A DNA stretch of 64,000 bases, taken from positions 32,702,536 through 32,766,535 of the forward strand of contig NC_067198.1 of assembly GCF_000699445.3 (NCBI RefSeq), written 5' to 3'. The stretch's first letter is position 1, and each line of letters begins with the position of its first letter. The DNA comes from Schistosoma haematobium (taxonomy: Eukaryota > Platyhelminthes > Trematoda > Strigeidida > Schistosomatidae). The position numbers were made by a program, and so were the translations under genes. Positions 1-8,180 of this stretch are shown piece after piece. The notes beneath the pieces are model-generated. The model was not told the origin of the DNA and did not search any database. It saw only the letters and a list, made by a program, of their open reading frames with translations.

Positions 1-215
1 TGTACCTGCATCTCAGAGTTAATGTTCACTCTGGGACTCGAACTCAGTACCGTTCGCTTCAAACGCCATCGCGTCATCCACTTAGCTACTGAGTCCTGAT
101 AGCCACTTGCTTGTGCAATGGGGTGAAGTTTGATTCACTTGATATTGTTTTACTTGAATCTTCCCATTGATGTTTTAGGACTGAAACACTATAATTATTA
201 AGTTATTTTCATTAA
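1..215 (-). repeat. Sm-alpha-like SINE, tRNA-like part and tail, cut by the window start
   Basis: On the minus strand this reads as a tail, then a tRNA-like region with the A-box-like string CAGTAGCTAAGTGG and a B box around GAACTGAGTTCGAG-type sequence. The same module occurs near 3660-3860, 29425-29580 and 60075-60200. In those copies a hammerhead motif follows the tRNA-like part, so here it would lie outside the window. Sm-alpha is the known S. mansoni retroposon with a hammerhead ribozyme. Assignment is by pattern and by comparison with the other copies. Confidence 0.75.
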
Positions 216-262
216 ACTTAGGTTATTTCAGATAGATTTAATCGATAAAATTTATCCTTAAT

Positions 263-264
<2 letters not shown>

Positions 265-328
<64 letters not shown>
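265..328. repeat. (TA)n microsatellite
   Basis: About 32 uninterrupted AT dinucleotides separate two Sm-alpha-derived pieces. Similar TA runs occur at 24807-24850, 31058-31134 and at the truncated ends of several SINEs. Confidence 0.95.
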
Positions 329-331
<3 letters not shown>

Positions 332-359
332 AGTTGAAATGTTAAACATGGCGTTAAAT

Positions 360-475
360 AAACAAAGATAGATAGTGGCTAGTAGTGGGATCCAGAACGC
401 GCGTTTCGTCCTATTTGAGACTCGTCCTAACTAACAATGGGAAGATACAAGTAAAACAACACCAAGTGAATTTAT
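360..475 (-). repeat. Sm-alpha fragment with degenerate hammerhead, joined to an inverted tail
   Basis: Minus strand carries the hammerhead 3' half: GGACGAAACGCGCG and the downstream GGAT..CTAGCCACTATC. The catalytic box expected as CTGACGA reads AGGACGA, so the core is broken. Bases from about 430 are the element tail in the opposite (plus) orientation (AATGGGAAGATACAAG). The same kind of junction is seen at 7700-7790. Confidence 0.7.
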
Positions 476-1014
476 GGTCTTAAATGTTTTCTTTTCTTCC
501 TTTGTTGTTGTTGATGATGATGTTTTGCATAAATTTTGTTATGTTCCAAGTTTTCATTGTTTAAATAAGATTGCCATCTTATTTGGAATAAATATGATTA
601 TTATTATACATGTATTCATATACCAAATAATCATTAAGGATCCATAACTGACATATATTCTTGTTTCATTTATTTTGTTTACCATTTTTCTCGCATTTAT
701 TTTAATCATTTGATTTAGTTTACCAGACTTGCTATTAACTAGTTTGAGTACATATAGGTTATTTTATAAGTCAATATAATTAAGTGATTTTCATTGTAGA
801 TAACATTTCAACTTCTACTGAATTGATATATGTCAATACCTTATCAATATTTATAGTATTATTATAGTTTCAACGATATGTTCACACCAAACTCCTAGAG
901 TAAAATTAGATGTTACCATAAAATTTGATGTTTGTATAATTTCGGCATAATTACACATATTTCTTTTATTCTTTAAAACTATAATCTTGATTCGTAGAGT
1001 TGAATCATCATTAA
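476..1014. other. AT-rich sequence without recognised features
   Basis: No coding or repeat signature recognised; low-complexity T-rich and ATT-rich tracts only. Confidence 0.5.
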
Positions 1015-1185
1015 AAACCTGGAAGCACTGAATGGTCGTTTTGTCCCAGTATGAGACTCCTCAGAATTATGCATTTAAGACCTCGCATGTGAAACTCGAA
1101 CCCAGAACCTTCTGTTTCGAGTGCGATCGCTTAACATCTAAACCAATGGGCCAGCATCAAACGGTGTTAATTTCCAACTTTAATA
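1015..1185 (-). repeat. type B ribozyme SINE, partial and diverged
   Basis: Minus strand holds a tRNA-like region with B box (GGGTTCGAG) followed by a hammerhead relic near 1024-1070. The catalytic box CTGAGGA is kept, but the GAAA segment has become AAAA, so cleavage is not expected. The short reading frame across it is not a gene. Confidence 0.7.
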
Positions 1186-1434
1186 GATCCATTATCTTGT
1201 GCAAAAATACTAAAATCTACACAACTGTCCTTACTGATAAGAATCTCATTTTTTGACTAAATCTATAACCAAGTAACATGAAAGATTGATCAAATATAAA
1301 AAAAGTTTGAACAGTTTGTCAGTTTAAATACTTTTATAGGACAGTATATCTTCTCTGATGGTTCACTCTATTCTGTACATCTCAAAGATTTCAGTTTGTT
1401 CTTTGTGCACTTGAGAAACTGTATACACACTTCT

Positions 1435-1735
1435 TTATCTCTTAGTAATTATGCAGTGAACAAGAACACCAGTGGGGACAATCGAATGTATTTGAGACAA
1501 AATTACAGGACTTGTTAATAAAATCTAACAATCAAATAGTAAATACGTAATTTGCAAAATGTCCACCAATTGTCTTCAAAATGACTCAGACTTCATTGTT
1601 CTTGCATTTTCATACAAATTGCATTCTGTTCCCATTCTTTACTGTTCGATCCTCTTGTCTCTTTGCTGCCAGACCCTCTGTTCACGACTAACATCATATG
1701 CTACTTATGTCAATATAAGTAACACACACCACAAT
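1435..1735 (+). repeat. dispersed repeat family D, most complete copy
   Basis: Begins near GTGAACAAGAACACCAGTGG and continues through a stretch that translates as a 69-residue frame (1559-1768). The same sequence is found at 12600-12833 plus 16062-16145 on the minus strand, split by an RTE insertion, and in shorter form at 2565-2780, 4372-4470, 23290-23520 and 34307-34400. I do not recognise the family. The reading frame is shared with the 12.6-kb copy, which sequence similarity alone could explain. Confidence 0.7.
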
Positions 1736-1739
1736 TATA

Positions 1740-2560
1740 ACAATATACTATCATCAAAAATAGACTGATTAAGCGAACTCCTACAATTTGTGATGTACTG
1801 ATGCCTACATTGATCATTAGATAAACAGAGAAAAATGTTATGATTAATGTTTTATTACTAACAAGCTAAGAGGATAACATGTTTTTTTCTTAAAGAGTGA
1901 CGATCTTACTTGCTAATAACTGTTAGTATTATCCAGTCTTTCAATTAGTAGGCGCAATAACGTTTCTTTGATTTCATAGCCCATTAAAAACACATACATA
2001 GAGTTATGGGATTCGACACAATAAGGAAGATAAAGACAGATGATGCATGAAGATGAACTTCACACAACAATATCACAATACACTTAACTTTATACCAGTC
2101 AAGTGTACATTGATTAACTATGTAAATATGAATAAACTACAAATTAATTGACACATTAGTGATTAACCAACAACTTGTTTTAGTAAAACGGCTTACCAAT
2201 ACCATGGAAAATAAATATTTATAAATGTGAAGAATAATTGTGTAGACAATATATATATTAACTATATTTTCACCAAAGTTTGTCAAAATGGAGAATATCA
2301 CTTGTTTTGTATACACTTATGATTATCTATTGACAATTCGACTAAGCTTATAACGATCCTTTAATGATTAAAAAATTAATGATCACATGAATTCTAGTCT
2401 ATGTTGCAGAAGTATACTTCAATCAGTCCATGGTATTACGCAATCATCTTCCATTGTATTCAGTAGGTAACTACCGGCATTTAGATTCTTCAAATTACAG
2501 ACAGAGTAATTCTAAACAAATTAATATGTACATAACAATAAAATGAGAAAATTAATTTAT
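1740..2560. other. AT-rich intergenic stretch, nothing recognised
   Basis: No protein-like frame, RNA or repeat seen in this stretch by eye. Confidence 0.5.
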
Positions 2561-2564
2561 GTAA

Positions 2565-2780
2565 GTATTATTGTGGTGTGGGTTACTTATATCCACATAA
2601 GTTGTATATAACGGTGGTCAGGCATAGAATGTGTTTCAGTAGATCAATAAGGAAAGAATGGAAACGGAACTCAATTAATATGAAAATGCATTATCAATGA
2701 AATCTGAAAAAATGAACTCATATTTGCAAAAAGAACAGTGAAGTTTGAGACGATAGATTGGTATTTTTCTAATTAACTAT
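2565..2780 (-). repeat. dispersed repeat family D, diverged copy
   Basis: Reverse complement resembles the 1559-1735 part of family D (paired landmarks are the end TTACTTATATCCACATAAG and the internal AATATGAAAATGCATT). It ends where the type B SINE at 2781 begins, suggesting the SINE inserted into or next to it. Confidence 0.5.
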
Positions 2781-3177
2781 TTTCAGAAGGGGCTTTGTGG
2801 AGATTTTAGTAATTTCAGTGGTTGGAATCATGAGCCGTGACCAGTGGAGTTCAATCAGGTCTGTTGTGAGATAGGAACTCACTGAAGACAATGGTGTACA
2901 GTGGCGCAACTTCGTGAATTGATTGAAGTTAGATATTAACACCATTGGATGCCAGCCGGCTCAGTAGTCTAGTGGTTAGGTGCTCGCGCGCGAAACTGAT
3001 AGGTCCTGGGTTCGAATCCCGCGGGGTGCGGGGTCGTGGGTGCGCACTGCTGAGGAGTCCCATACCTGGACGAAACGGTCGTCCAGTGCTTCCAGGTTTT
3101 CCATGGTAGTCTAGCTTCAATTGACTCATGATCGTAACCATTGGAATTACTATAACATCCACAAAACGCATCTGAAA
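2781..3177 (+). repeat. type B ribozyme SINE, complete, with terminal inverted repeats
   Basis: Order: left terminal repeat 2781-2834; a unique region with GTGACCAGTGGAGTTCAATC; a tRNA-like region (A-box-like TAGTCTAGTGGTTAGG at about 2967, B box GGTTCGAATCC at about 3010); a hammerhead ribozyme 3044-3089; a tail; and a right terminal repeat 3125-3177. The two ends are inverted copies of each other over about 53 bases with scattered mismatches (both start TTTCAGA and contain TTGTGGA and GTAATT). SINEs normally lack inverted ends, so the left end looks like a reversed copy of the element's own 3' end. Best preserved copy in the window. Confidence 0.85.
3044..3089 (+). ncRNA. hammerhead ribozyme of type B SINE, complete core
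   Basis: Stem I GCACTG (3044-3049) pairs with CAGTGC (3084-3089). Box CTGAGGA (3050-3056) fits the CUGANGA core. Stem II is GTCC/GGAC with a 7-base loop. GAAA is at 3072-3075. A very short stem III leads to the GTC triplet, so the predicted cut is after 3083. All nucleotides regarded as invariant in hammerheads are present. Stem III, nearly self-complementary ACGGTCGT, is too short to form a stable loop in a monomer. The same is true of the known Sm-alpha ribozyme, which also works poorly as a monomer and better when two molecules pair. Confidence 0.85.
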
Positions 3178-3599
3178 TATATATATATATATATTGAATA
3201 AATGAACAACTATGAAAAAATATGTGATGTAATCAATTTCTAGTTTTATTTTCATATAATTTTTTTATTTGAATAATTAACTTGTAATAAACGAGAACTC
3301 AAATGGGAAACAAAAATTCTTTCGTAAAATGTAAAAAAACCATACATTAAATACTTTATTTGCAAATCCTCCATCAATCTTCATCGTTTCTTGATTATTA
3401 TTATTATTATTATTATAATCACTTTCTGTTTATATTACCGTACTCTTTGATTTAATCTATTCAACTTTCTGCTACTAGATATTCTAAATCTGAATGATGT
3501 TACATACTACTAATATCTGTCAACATAAATAGCATACACTACAAAATGATTTATCAAATTTATAGAACAAAGTGTTAAATGCATTATAAGCAAAGACGG
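3178..3599. other. TA and ATT microsatellites in AT-rich DNA, possible D-family fragment
   Basis: Short TA run at 3178-3194 and an ATT run near 3390-3417. The 3440-3560 segment weakly resembles the end of family D. Confidence 0.5.
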
Positions 3600-3617
3600 A
3601 TAATGGCTAGCAGTGGA

Positions 3618-3662
3618 ATCCAGGACGCGTAATTCGTCCTGTTTGGGACTCGTCAGCTGGAT
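3618..3662 (-). ncRNA. Sm-alpha hammerhead ribozyme, damaged at stem III
   Basis: Minus strand shows stem I ATCCAG/CTGGAT, core box CTGACGA, stem II GTCC/GGAC and the GTC cleavage triplet. The GAAAC expected after stem II reads GAATT, which removes the A-U closing pair of stem III. Activity is probably much reduced. Confidence 0.7.
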
Positions 3663-3792
3663 GTACCTGCATATCGGAGTTGATGTTCACTCTGGGACTC
3701 GAACTCAGTACCGTTCGCTTCAAACGCCATCGTGTTATCCACTTAGCTACTGAGTCCTGATAGCCACTTGCTTGTGCAATGGGGTGAAGTTT

Positions 3793-3963
3793 AATTCACT
3801 TGATATTGTTTTACTTGAATCTTCCCATTGATGTTTTAGGACTGAAATTGATCAGTCTTTTATTGGCATACGCACAGTATGCACATATGCCAATAAGAGA
3901 CTGATCAATTTCAGTCCTAAAGCATCAACGGGAAGATTCAAGTAAAACAATATCAAGTAAATT
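3793..3963. repeat. 78-bp-arm palindrome at the Sm-alpha terminus
   Basis: Arm 3793-3870 and arm 3886-3963 are reverse complements with only a few mismatches, around a 15-base centre (3871-3885). Landmarks: AGGACTGAAATTGATCAGTC in arm one and its exact reverse complement in arm two. Confidence 0.9.
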
Positions 3964-4371
3964 AAAGTGTTAAATGATTCGAATACTTATTTATCATTCA
4001 CAAAGAAAATCCGGTTCAATTAAATATTTAAGTAGCTGAATAACAAAGTAATTCATTACATATCATTTAAAGTATACTAAATCAAAATATTTGTTTTTAT
4101 GTATATATGCTGTTAATTTTATGATTCAATATGAACTACACATGTTTATTTATTCAATATTTGTTACAATAATTCTAAATGAAATTTGATAGTTCATTGC
4201 TCATAATGAAATGTTCAATAGGATGAACAAAGAAAGTTAGTAAATTCATTAATTATCAAAGTGATTAAACTAGAATTTGACTAAACACATTTTATGACTT
4301 GAATAGTTCATGTTACTATTTTATTTTTAAGCAATAAATAATTTCATATGAAAGTTCATTGACTATAATGT

Positions 4372-4470
4372 AGTGAACAAGAATACGAGTGGAGACAATC
4401 GAATATATCTGATACGAAATTACAGAACATCTCATTAAAATCTAAGAACCTTATAGTAAACAGTTAATTT
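4372..4470 (+). repeat. dispersed repeat family D, 5' part
   Basis: Matches the start of the family D copy at 1435 (GTGAACAAGAATACGAGTGG, then GACAATCGAATATAT). It stops where the type B SINE begins. Confidence 0.6.
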
Positions 4471-4477
4471 CAATAAA

Positions 4478-4861
4478 ATCATGAGTCAATTGAAGCTAGA
4501 CCACCATGGAAAACCTGGAAGCACTGGACGGCCGTTTCGTCCCAGTATGGGATTCCTCAGCAATGAGCATCTGCGATCCCGCCCCCCGCGAGATTCAAAC
4601 CCAGGACCTATCAGTTTCGCGCGCGAGCACCTAACCACTAGACTACTGAGCCGGCTGGCATCCAACGGTGTTAATATCTAACTTCAACCAATTCACGAAG
4701 TTGCACCACCGTACACGATTGTCTTCAGTGAGTTCCTATCTCACAACAGACCTGATTGAACTCCACTGGTCACTGCTTCTCACTAGAACTCCAGGATATA
4801 TCTCTTGAAGCCAGTCACTGGTGAGCATAAGTTGATTAGTATCAGAAGGGGTTTTGTGGAG
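4478..4861 (-). repeat. type B ribozyme SINE, first unit of a tandem dimer
   Basis: Read on the minus strand it has the long 5' region (GTGACCAGTGG, CTGTTGTGAGATAGG), the tRNA-like region with A- and B-box sequences, the hammerhead at 4521-4566 and the tail CAATTGACTCATGAT. It is followed in the same orientation by a second unit beginning at 4862. Equivalent positions are 408 bases apart. Confidence 0.85.
4521..4566 (-). ncRNA. hammerhead ribozyme of type B SINE (dimer copy 1)
   Basis: Core box CTGAGGA (4554-4560 on the reverse strand), GAAA, and GTC (4527-4529) are all intact, and stem III is the self-complementary ACGGCCGT. Stem II has shifted by one pair (TCCC/GGGA), leaving an A-C mismatch next to the core. 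Stem I keeps pairing with one G-U. Confidence 0.75.
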
Positions 4862-4972
4862 ATTGTAGTAATTTCAACAGTTGAGATTATGAGTCAATTG
4901 AGGCTAGACCACCATGGAAAACCTGGAAGCACTGGACGGCCGTTTCGTCCTATTGTGGGACTCTTCAGCATA
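4862..4972 (-). repeat. type B ribozyme SINE, second unit of the dimer, truncated in a TA run
   Basis: Repeats the 3' tail and the ribozyme of the preceding unit, then breaks off at about 4970 into an ATATATAT tract. Only 5' sequence is missing, as expected for an interrupted reverse-transcription product. Confidence 0.8.
4929..4970 (-). ncRNA. hammerhead ribozyme of type B SINE (dimer copy 2), stem I truncated
   Basis: Core box CTGAAGA, stem II GTCC/GGAC, GAAA, self-complementary stem III and GTC are all present. The 5' strand of stem I is lost to a TA run, so self-cleavage in cis is unlikely. Confidence 0.7.
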
Positions 4973-4979
4973 TATATAT

Positions 4980-5640
4980 TTATTTAAATTACGTTACCTT
5001 GTTTAGTCTTTTTTAATCTTTCCACAGTAATCACTAATAAAGTTCCACTTTTGAGACAACATCAAATCAATCGAAAAGTTTCTATTTTTTTCTATTTTTT
5101 TTCAAAAGTCATAACTTTTGGTAAACAAATAGTTAAAGAAAAGAAAAAAAAGAACTTTTTTTTCTCCGTCAATAAATTTAATAGGCAAAATACATTCATT
5201 ATTATTCATTTTATTCAGTGTACTACTAGTTAATTTTATTTCTCTTATTTAAATTTTTATGAGTGTTTTGTGATAGATTTTTCGTTTGTTTACTGTAAAA
5301 GGAACAAACAAAACAACAACAACAACAAAAACTTTTTTTAACTTCCATAAATCCAGAACATAAATGGTAAAAATCAAGTTTATCTCTTTATTTATTTCTG
5401 TTTTTATGTTGTTTATCTTTTTTTCTTTACCTCATTTTTATTTATGTTTTTTTCTTTTTTAAAATGTTATTTATAATAAGTTAATTAGTTCAAAGTTAAT
5501 TAATTAATATGATCGACTAACGAACCATTTTGGGTAAACCAAGTCATTTAATGTTCATTACGAGAGAAAAAAAAACTGCTGTTTCTGTTAAATGATTCAC
5601 TGAAATGGTTTTCATTAAAGTCTATTGATATTAACAGAAA
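4980..5640. other. T-rich and A-rich low-complexity stretch
   Basis: Homopolymer-rich sequence with an ACA trinucleotide run near 5318-5335. Short reading frames here are AT-composition artefacts. Confidence 0.6.
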
Positions 5641-5649
5641 GAATTTATT

Positions 5650-6018
5650 GTGAAAACAATCTTTATTATTAAATTCACTTGGTATGGTTGGATTATACAT
5701 TTCCCATTGTTGTTTAAAATTGGAATGGATCAGTTTCTTGTTGGTATATATGCATTCTGTACGAATGGCCTCCATATTACCTTAAGTCATAAGCTGGATG
5801 GATGGTGGCTATCCGTGGAAATATCGAAGCAATCCATACAAGATGCATATATGTCAATAAGACACTGATTAATTGCAGTCCTAAACTACAATGAAAAGAT
5901 ACAAGCAAATAACACCAAGTGATTTTAAACTTCACCCTATTACATAAACAGGTGGCTATCAGGACTCGATAGCTAAGTGGATGATGCGAGTCCCAAAGTG
6001 AACATTAACGTTGGGATG
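5650..6018 (+). repeat. Sm-alpha-like SINE in an inverted-dimer arrangement
   Basis: A left arm (about 5675-5760, minus orientation) and a right arm (about 5838-5930, plus orientation) are diverged reverse complements (landmarks GTATATATGCAT and ATGCATATATGTC). The tRNA-like region follows at 5945-6000 with GATAGCTAAGTGGATGATGC. The hammerhead is missing; the element is fused to a type B tail at about 6019. Confidence 0.6.
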
Positions 6019-6080
6019 CAAGTACAATCTAGCTTCAATTGACTTATGATCTCAACTATTTAAATCAACAAAAAACCCTT
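6019..6080 (+). repeat. type B SINE 3' tail fragment
   Basis: Carries CTAGCTTCAATTGACTTATG and the terminal CAACAAAAAACCCTTCTGATAC typical of type B ends. Probably a template-switch chimera with the preceding Sm-alpha piece. Confidence 0.6.
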
Positions 6081-6296
6081 CTGATACATATCTAATCGTT
6101 TGATAGTTATTTTTTAACGGTCAAATTTATAACAATAACTGATTATTCAAAAAAAATTTACAATAATACTTGGTGAATTTTTCTTAAAAAGTATACAAAT
6201 CAATGAGAATGAGTTTAGTCAAGTTTTTATCTCTATCTAATACATTTTGTTGGTGAGCACAAATTGGATTGAAATCTTTGTTCGAAATTTTCTACC

Positions 6297-6941
6297 TTAC
6301 TTACTTACGCCTGTTACTATTAATGGAGCATAGGCCGCTGACCAGCCTTCTCCTACCCACTCTGTTCTGGGCCTTCCTTTCCAGTTCTATCCAATTTTTG
6401 TTCATTTTTCTCATGTCTGTCTCCATTTCTCGACGTAATGTGTTCTTTGGTCTTCCACTTTTCCTTTGGCCTTCAGGATTCCATGTGAGGGCTTGCCCTG
6501 TGACGCAGTTGGGTGCTTTCCTCAATGTGTGTCCTATCCACTTCCGGCGCTTCTTCCTGATTTCTTCCTCCGTTGAGATCTGGTTTGTTCTCTCCCATAG
6601 TAGGTTGTTGCTAATAATGTCCGGCCAACGGACATTTGTATTTTCTGGATGTTGGCTTTCGTAGTTCTTCAGGTTTCCACCCCATACAGTAGAACTGTCT
6701 TGACATTTGTATTGAAAATCCTGACCTTGGTGTTGGTTGACAGACAGTTGCTTTGAGTTCCAGATGTTCTTCAGTTGTAAATATGCTGCTCTTGCTTTGC
6801 CGATTCGCGCCTTCACATCTTCATCAGATCCACCCTGTTCATCAATGATGCTTCCCAGATATGTGAAGGTTTTTACATCTTCCAAATCTTTTCCGTCAAT
6901 TGTGATTGGATTGTTACATGCTGTGTTGTATCGGAGAATCT
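6297..6941 (-). pseudogene. RTE-clade retrotransposon, 5'-truncated 3' fragment
   Basis: The minus strand encodes the end of an RTE (SR2-like) polyprotein in a 194-residue frame (6885-6301). Its N-terminal part contains the thumb-region motif [17 protein letters not shown], and the C-terminal part the conserved tail with [12 protein letters not shown]-like WNPEG and [10 protein letters not shown] frameshift scrambles residues about 48-75. The fragment ends in the family's TTAC/GTAA repeat tail. It is flanked by a 13-bp direct repeat with one mismatch (6284-6296 and 6944-6956, GAAATTTTCTACC/GAAATTGTCTACC), a target-site duplication. So this is a real 5'-truncated insertion, and it belongs to a subfamily diverged from the 12.8-kb copy. 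Confidence 0.85.
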
Positions 6942-6956
6942 TGGAAATTGTCTACC

Positions 6957-7679
6957 AGGTAACTTAAATTATTTAATATGTTATATTAGAAGTCTGTTTA
7001 GTCTTTCCTTCGAATACTTACAGATTATTTGACTAATTTATAAAAAAAACTTCCTTTCACTGGAACTATTCTTTGGTCAGTTCATATTTCAATTTAGTTT
7101 GTTTACTTACAGAGAATTGAAAACATTGTTATTTAACTTCATAGTAATAATAGTAGTATACTTATTTCACTTCTAAGAAAACTAAAACAAAATAGATTTT
7201 TAAAATTAATTAATATAATAATGATGATTAATAATAAGAAATTTGTTTTAATCTAACAAGGATTAATCCTAGTTTTACCCGATTTTTCTAAAATAGATTA
7301 TCAGATCAATTATTGTTAAATAATGTAGATTATTCAATGTTTTATTGACTGTTTTGACAATAACAAACTATAACTCATCAAAAGAAAAACAAACGGATTA
7401 CCGTGTAAGGATTAGAGAAATGTATATTCACTTTACATCAATGGATTAATGCATAGGAATAATATAGATTAGATAGTTTAATCTAAATTGTTTTTTAGTT
7501 ATACAAACTAGCTCACCATTAAATAATTGTTTATGCATAAACGCTTTCTACTACAGAATAGTTTCACTTGAATGAACAATGATAACTAGAGTATGTTCAA
7601 AATAAACATTTTCGTTTAATGTACTATCATTCGATAGTCCTAACTAATGATACATTGTAACAAGCTGTTGTCATATAAA
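6957..7679. other. AT-rich intergenic stretch, nothing recognised
   Basis: No coding or repeat signal seen. Confidence 0.5.
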
Positions 7680-7791
7680 GCGATTACTGAATAAGCAAAG
7701 ATCGATGATGGCTAGCAGTGGAATTCACGATGCACGTTTCGTCCTGATTAATTTTAGTCCTAAACATCAATGGGAAGATTCAAAAACTTAA
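7680..7791 (-). repeat. Sm-alpha fragment with hammerhead 3' half and inverted tail
   Basis: Minus strand retains GGACGAAACG and the 3' string CCACTGCTAGCCATC. Immediately after, the tail occurs in the opposite orientation (TTTTAGTCCTAAACATCAATGG). The same unusual junction is present at about 430. Confidence 0.65.
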
Positions 7792-8180
7792 TAATCTCCA
7801 CAACCCCTATACTAGTAACCAACATGTGCTCACTAGTGACTAGCTTCGTGAGGGGATTCTCGGAATTCTAGTGAGAAGCCGTGACCAGCGGAGCTAATCC
7901 ATGTCGGGTAGAGACAGGTATCTACCTCAGTACAACGAAAGATGGTCGCGCAATTTCGTGGATTGGTTGATGTTAGACACTATCACCATTGGATGTCGGA
8001 TCAGTGGTCCAGTTGGTTAAGCGTTCGCGCGCGAGACCGAATGTCCTGGGTTCGAATCCCGCGAGCGGGATCGTGGATGTGCACTGCTGAGGAGTCCCAC
8101 AATAGGACGAAACGGTCGCCCAGTGCTTCCAGGTTCTCAGTGGTGGTCTAACATCAATCGGTTCATGATCTCAATAAAAA
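7792..8180 (+). repeat. type C ribozyme SINE, near complete
   Basis: Sister class of type B. It shares GAGAAGCCGTGACCAGCGG, the tRNA-like region (A-box-like GTGGTCCAGTTGGTTAAG at about 8008, B box GGTTCGAATCC at 8050) and the hammerhead, but has a different tail, CTAACATCAATCGGTTCATG. The start (AATAATCTCCACAACCCCTATACTAG) matches sequence found after the tail in other copies, for example 41308-41340. Confidence 0.8.
8081..8126 (+). ncRNA. hammerhead ribozyme of type C SINE with GCC cleavage triplet
   Basis: Stem I GCACTG/CAGTGC, core box CTGAGGA, stem II GTCC/GGAC and GAAA are intact. The cleavage triplet GTC has become GCC. This would break the pair next to the cleavage site; hammerheads with GCC are known to cut only slowly. 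Confidence 0.75.

Larger units (their letters stand above)
3600..3963 (-). repeat. Sm-alpha-like SINE, near complete, ending in a long palindrome
   Basis: On the minus strand: tail, tRNA-like region (3660-3770; A-box-like CAGTAGCTAAGTGG, B box GAGTTCGAGTCC), then hammerhead (3618-3662) and the conserved 3' string TCCACTGCTAGCC. The other end (3793-3963) is a near-perfect palindrome built from the element's terminal sequence and its reverse. Confidence 0.8.

Noticed and set aside
2950..3020. Possible tRNA gene with A and B box sequences
   Set aside because: No acceptor stem or complete cloverleaf; the segment recurs as part of ribozyme SINEs. The same holds for the other tRNA-like segments.
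4481..4681. 66-residue frame resembling the minus-strand frame at 2929-3255
   Set aside because: Similarity comes from type B SINE sequence; no coding role. The frames at 38038-38340, 50531-50743 and 50781-50987 are similar cases.
6269..6664. 131-residue plus-strand frame beginning [17 protein letters not shown]
   Set aside because: It is the antisense shadow of the RTE C-terminal region encoded on the minus strand. Similar shadows at 12806-13126, 41812-42180 and 28772-29323 were dropped for the same reason.
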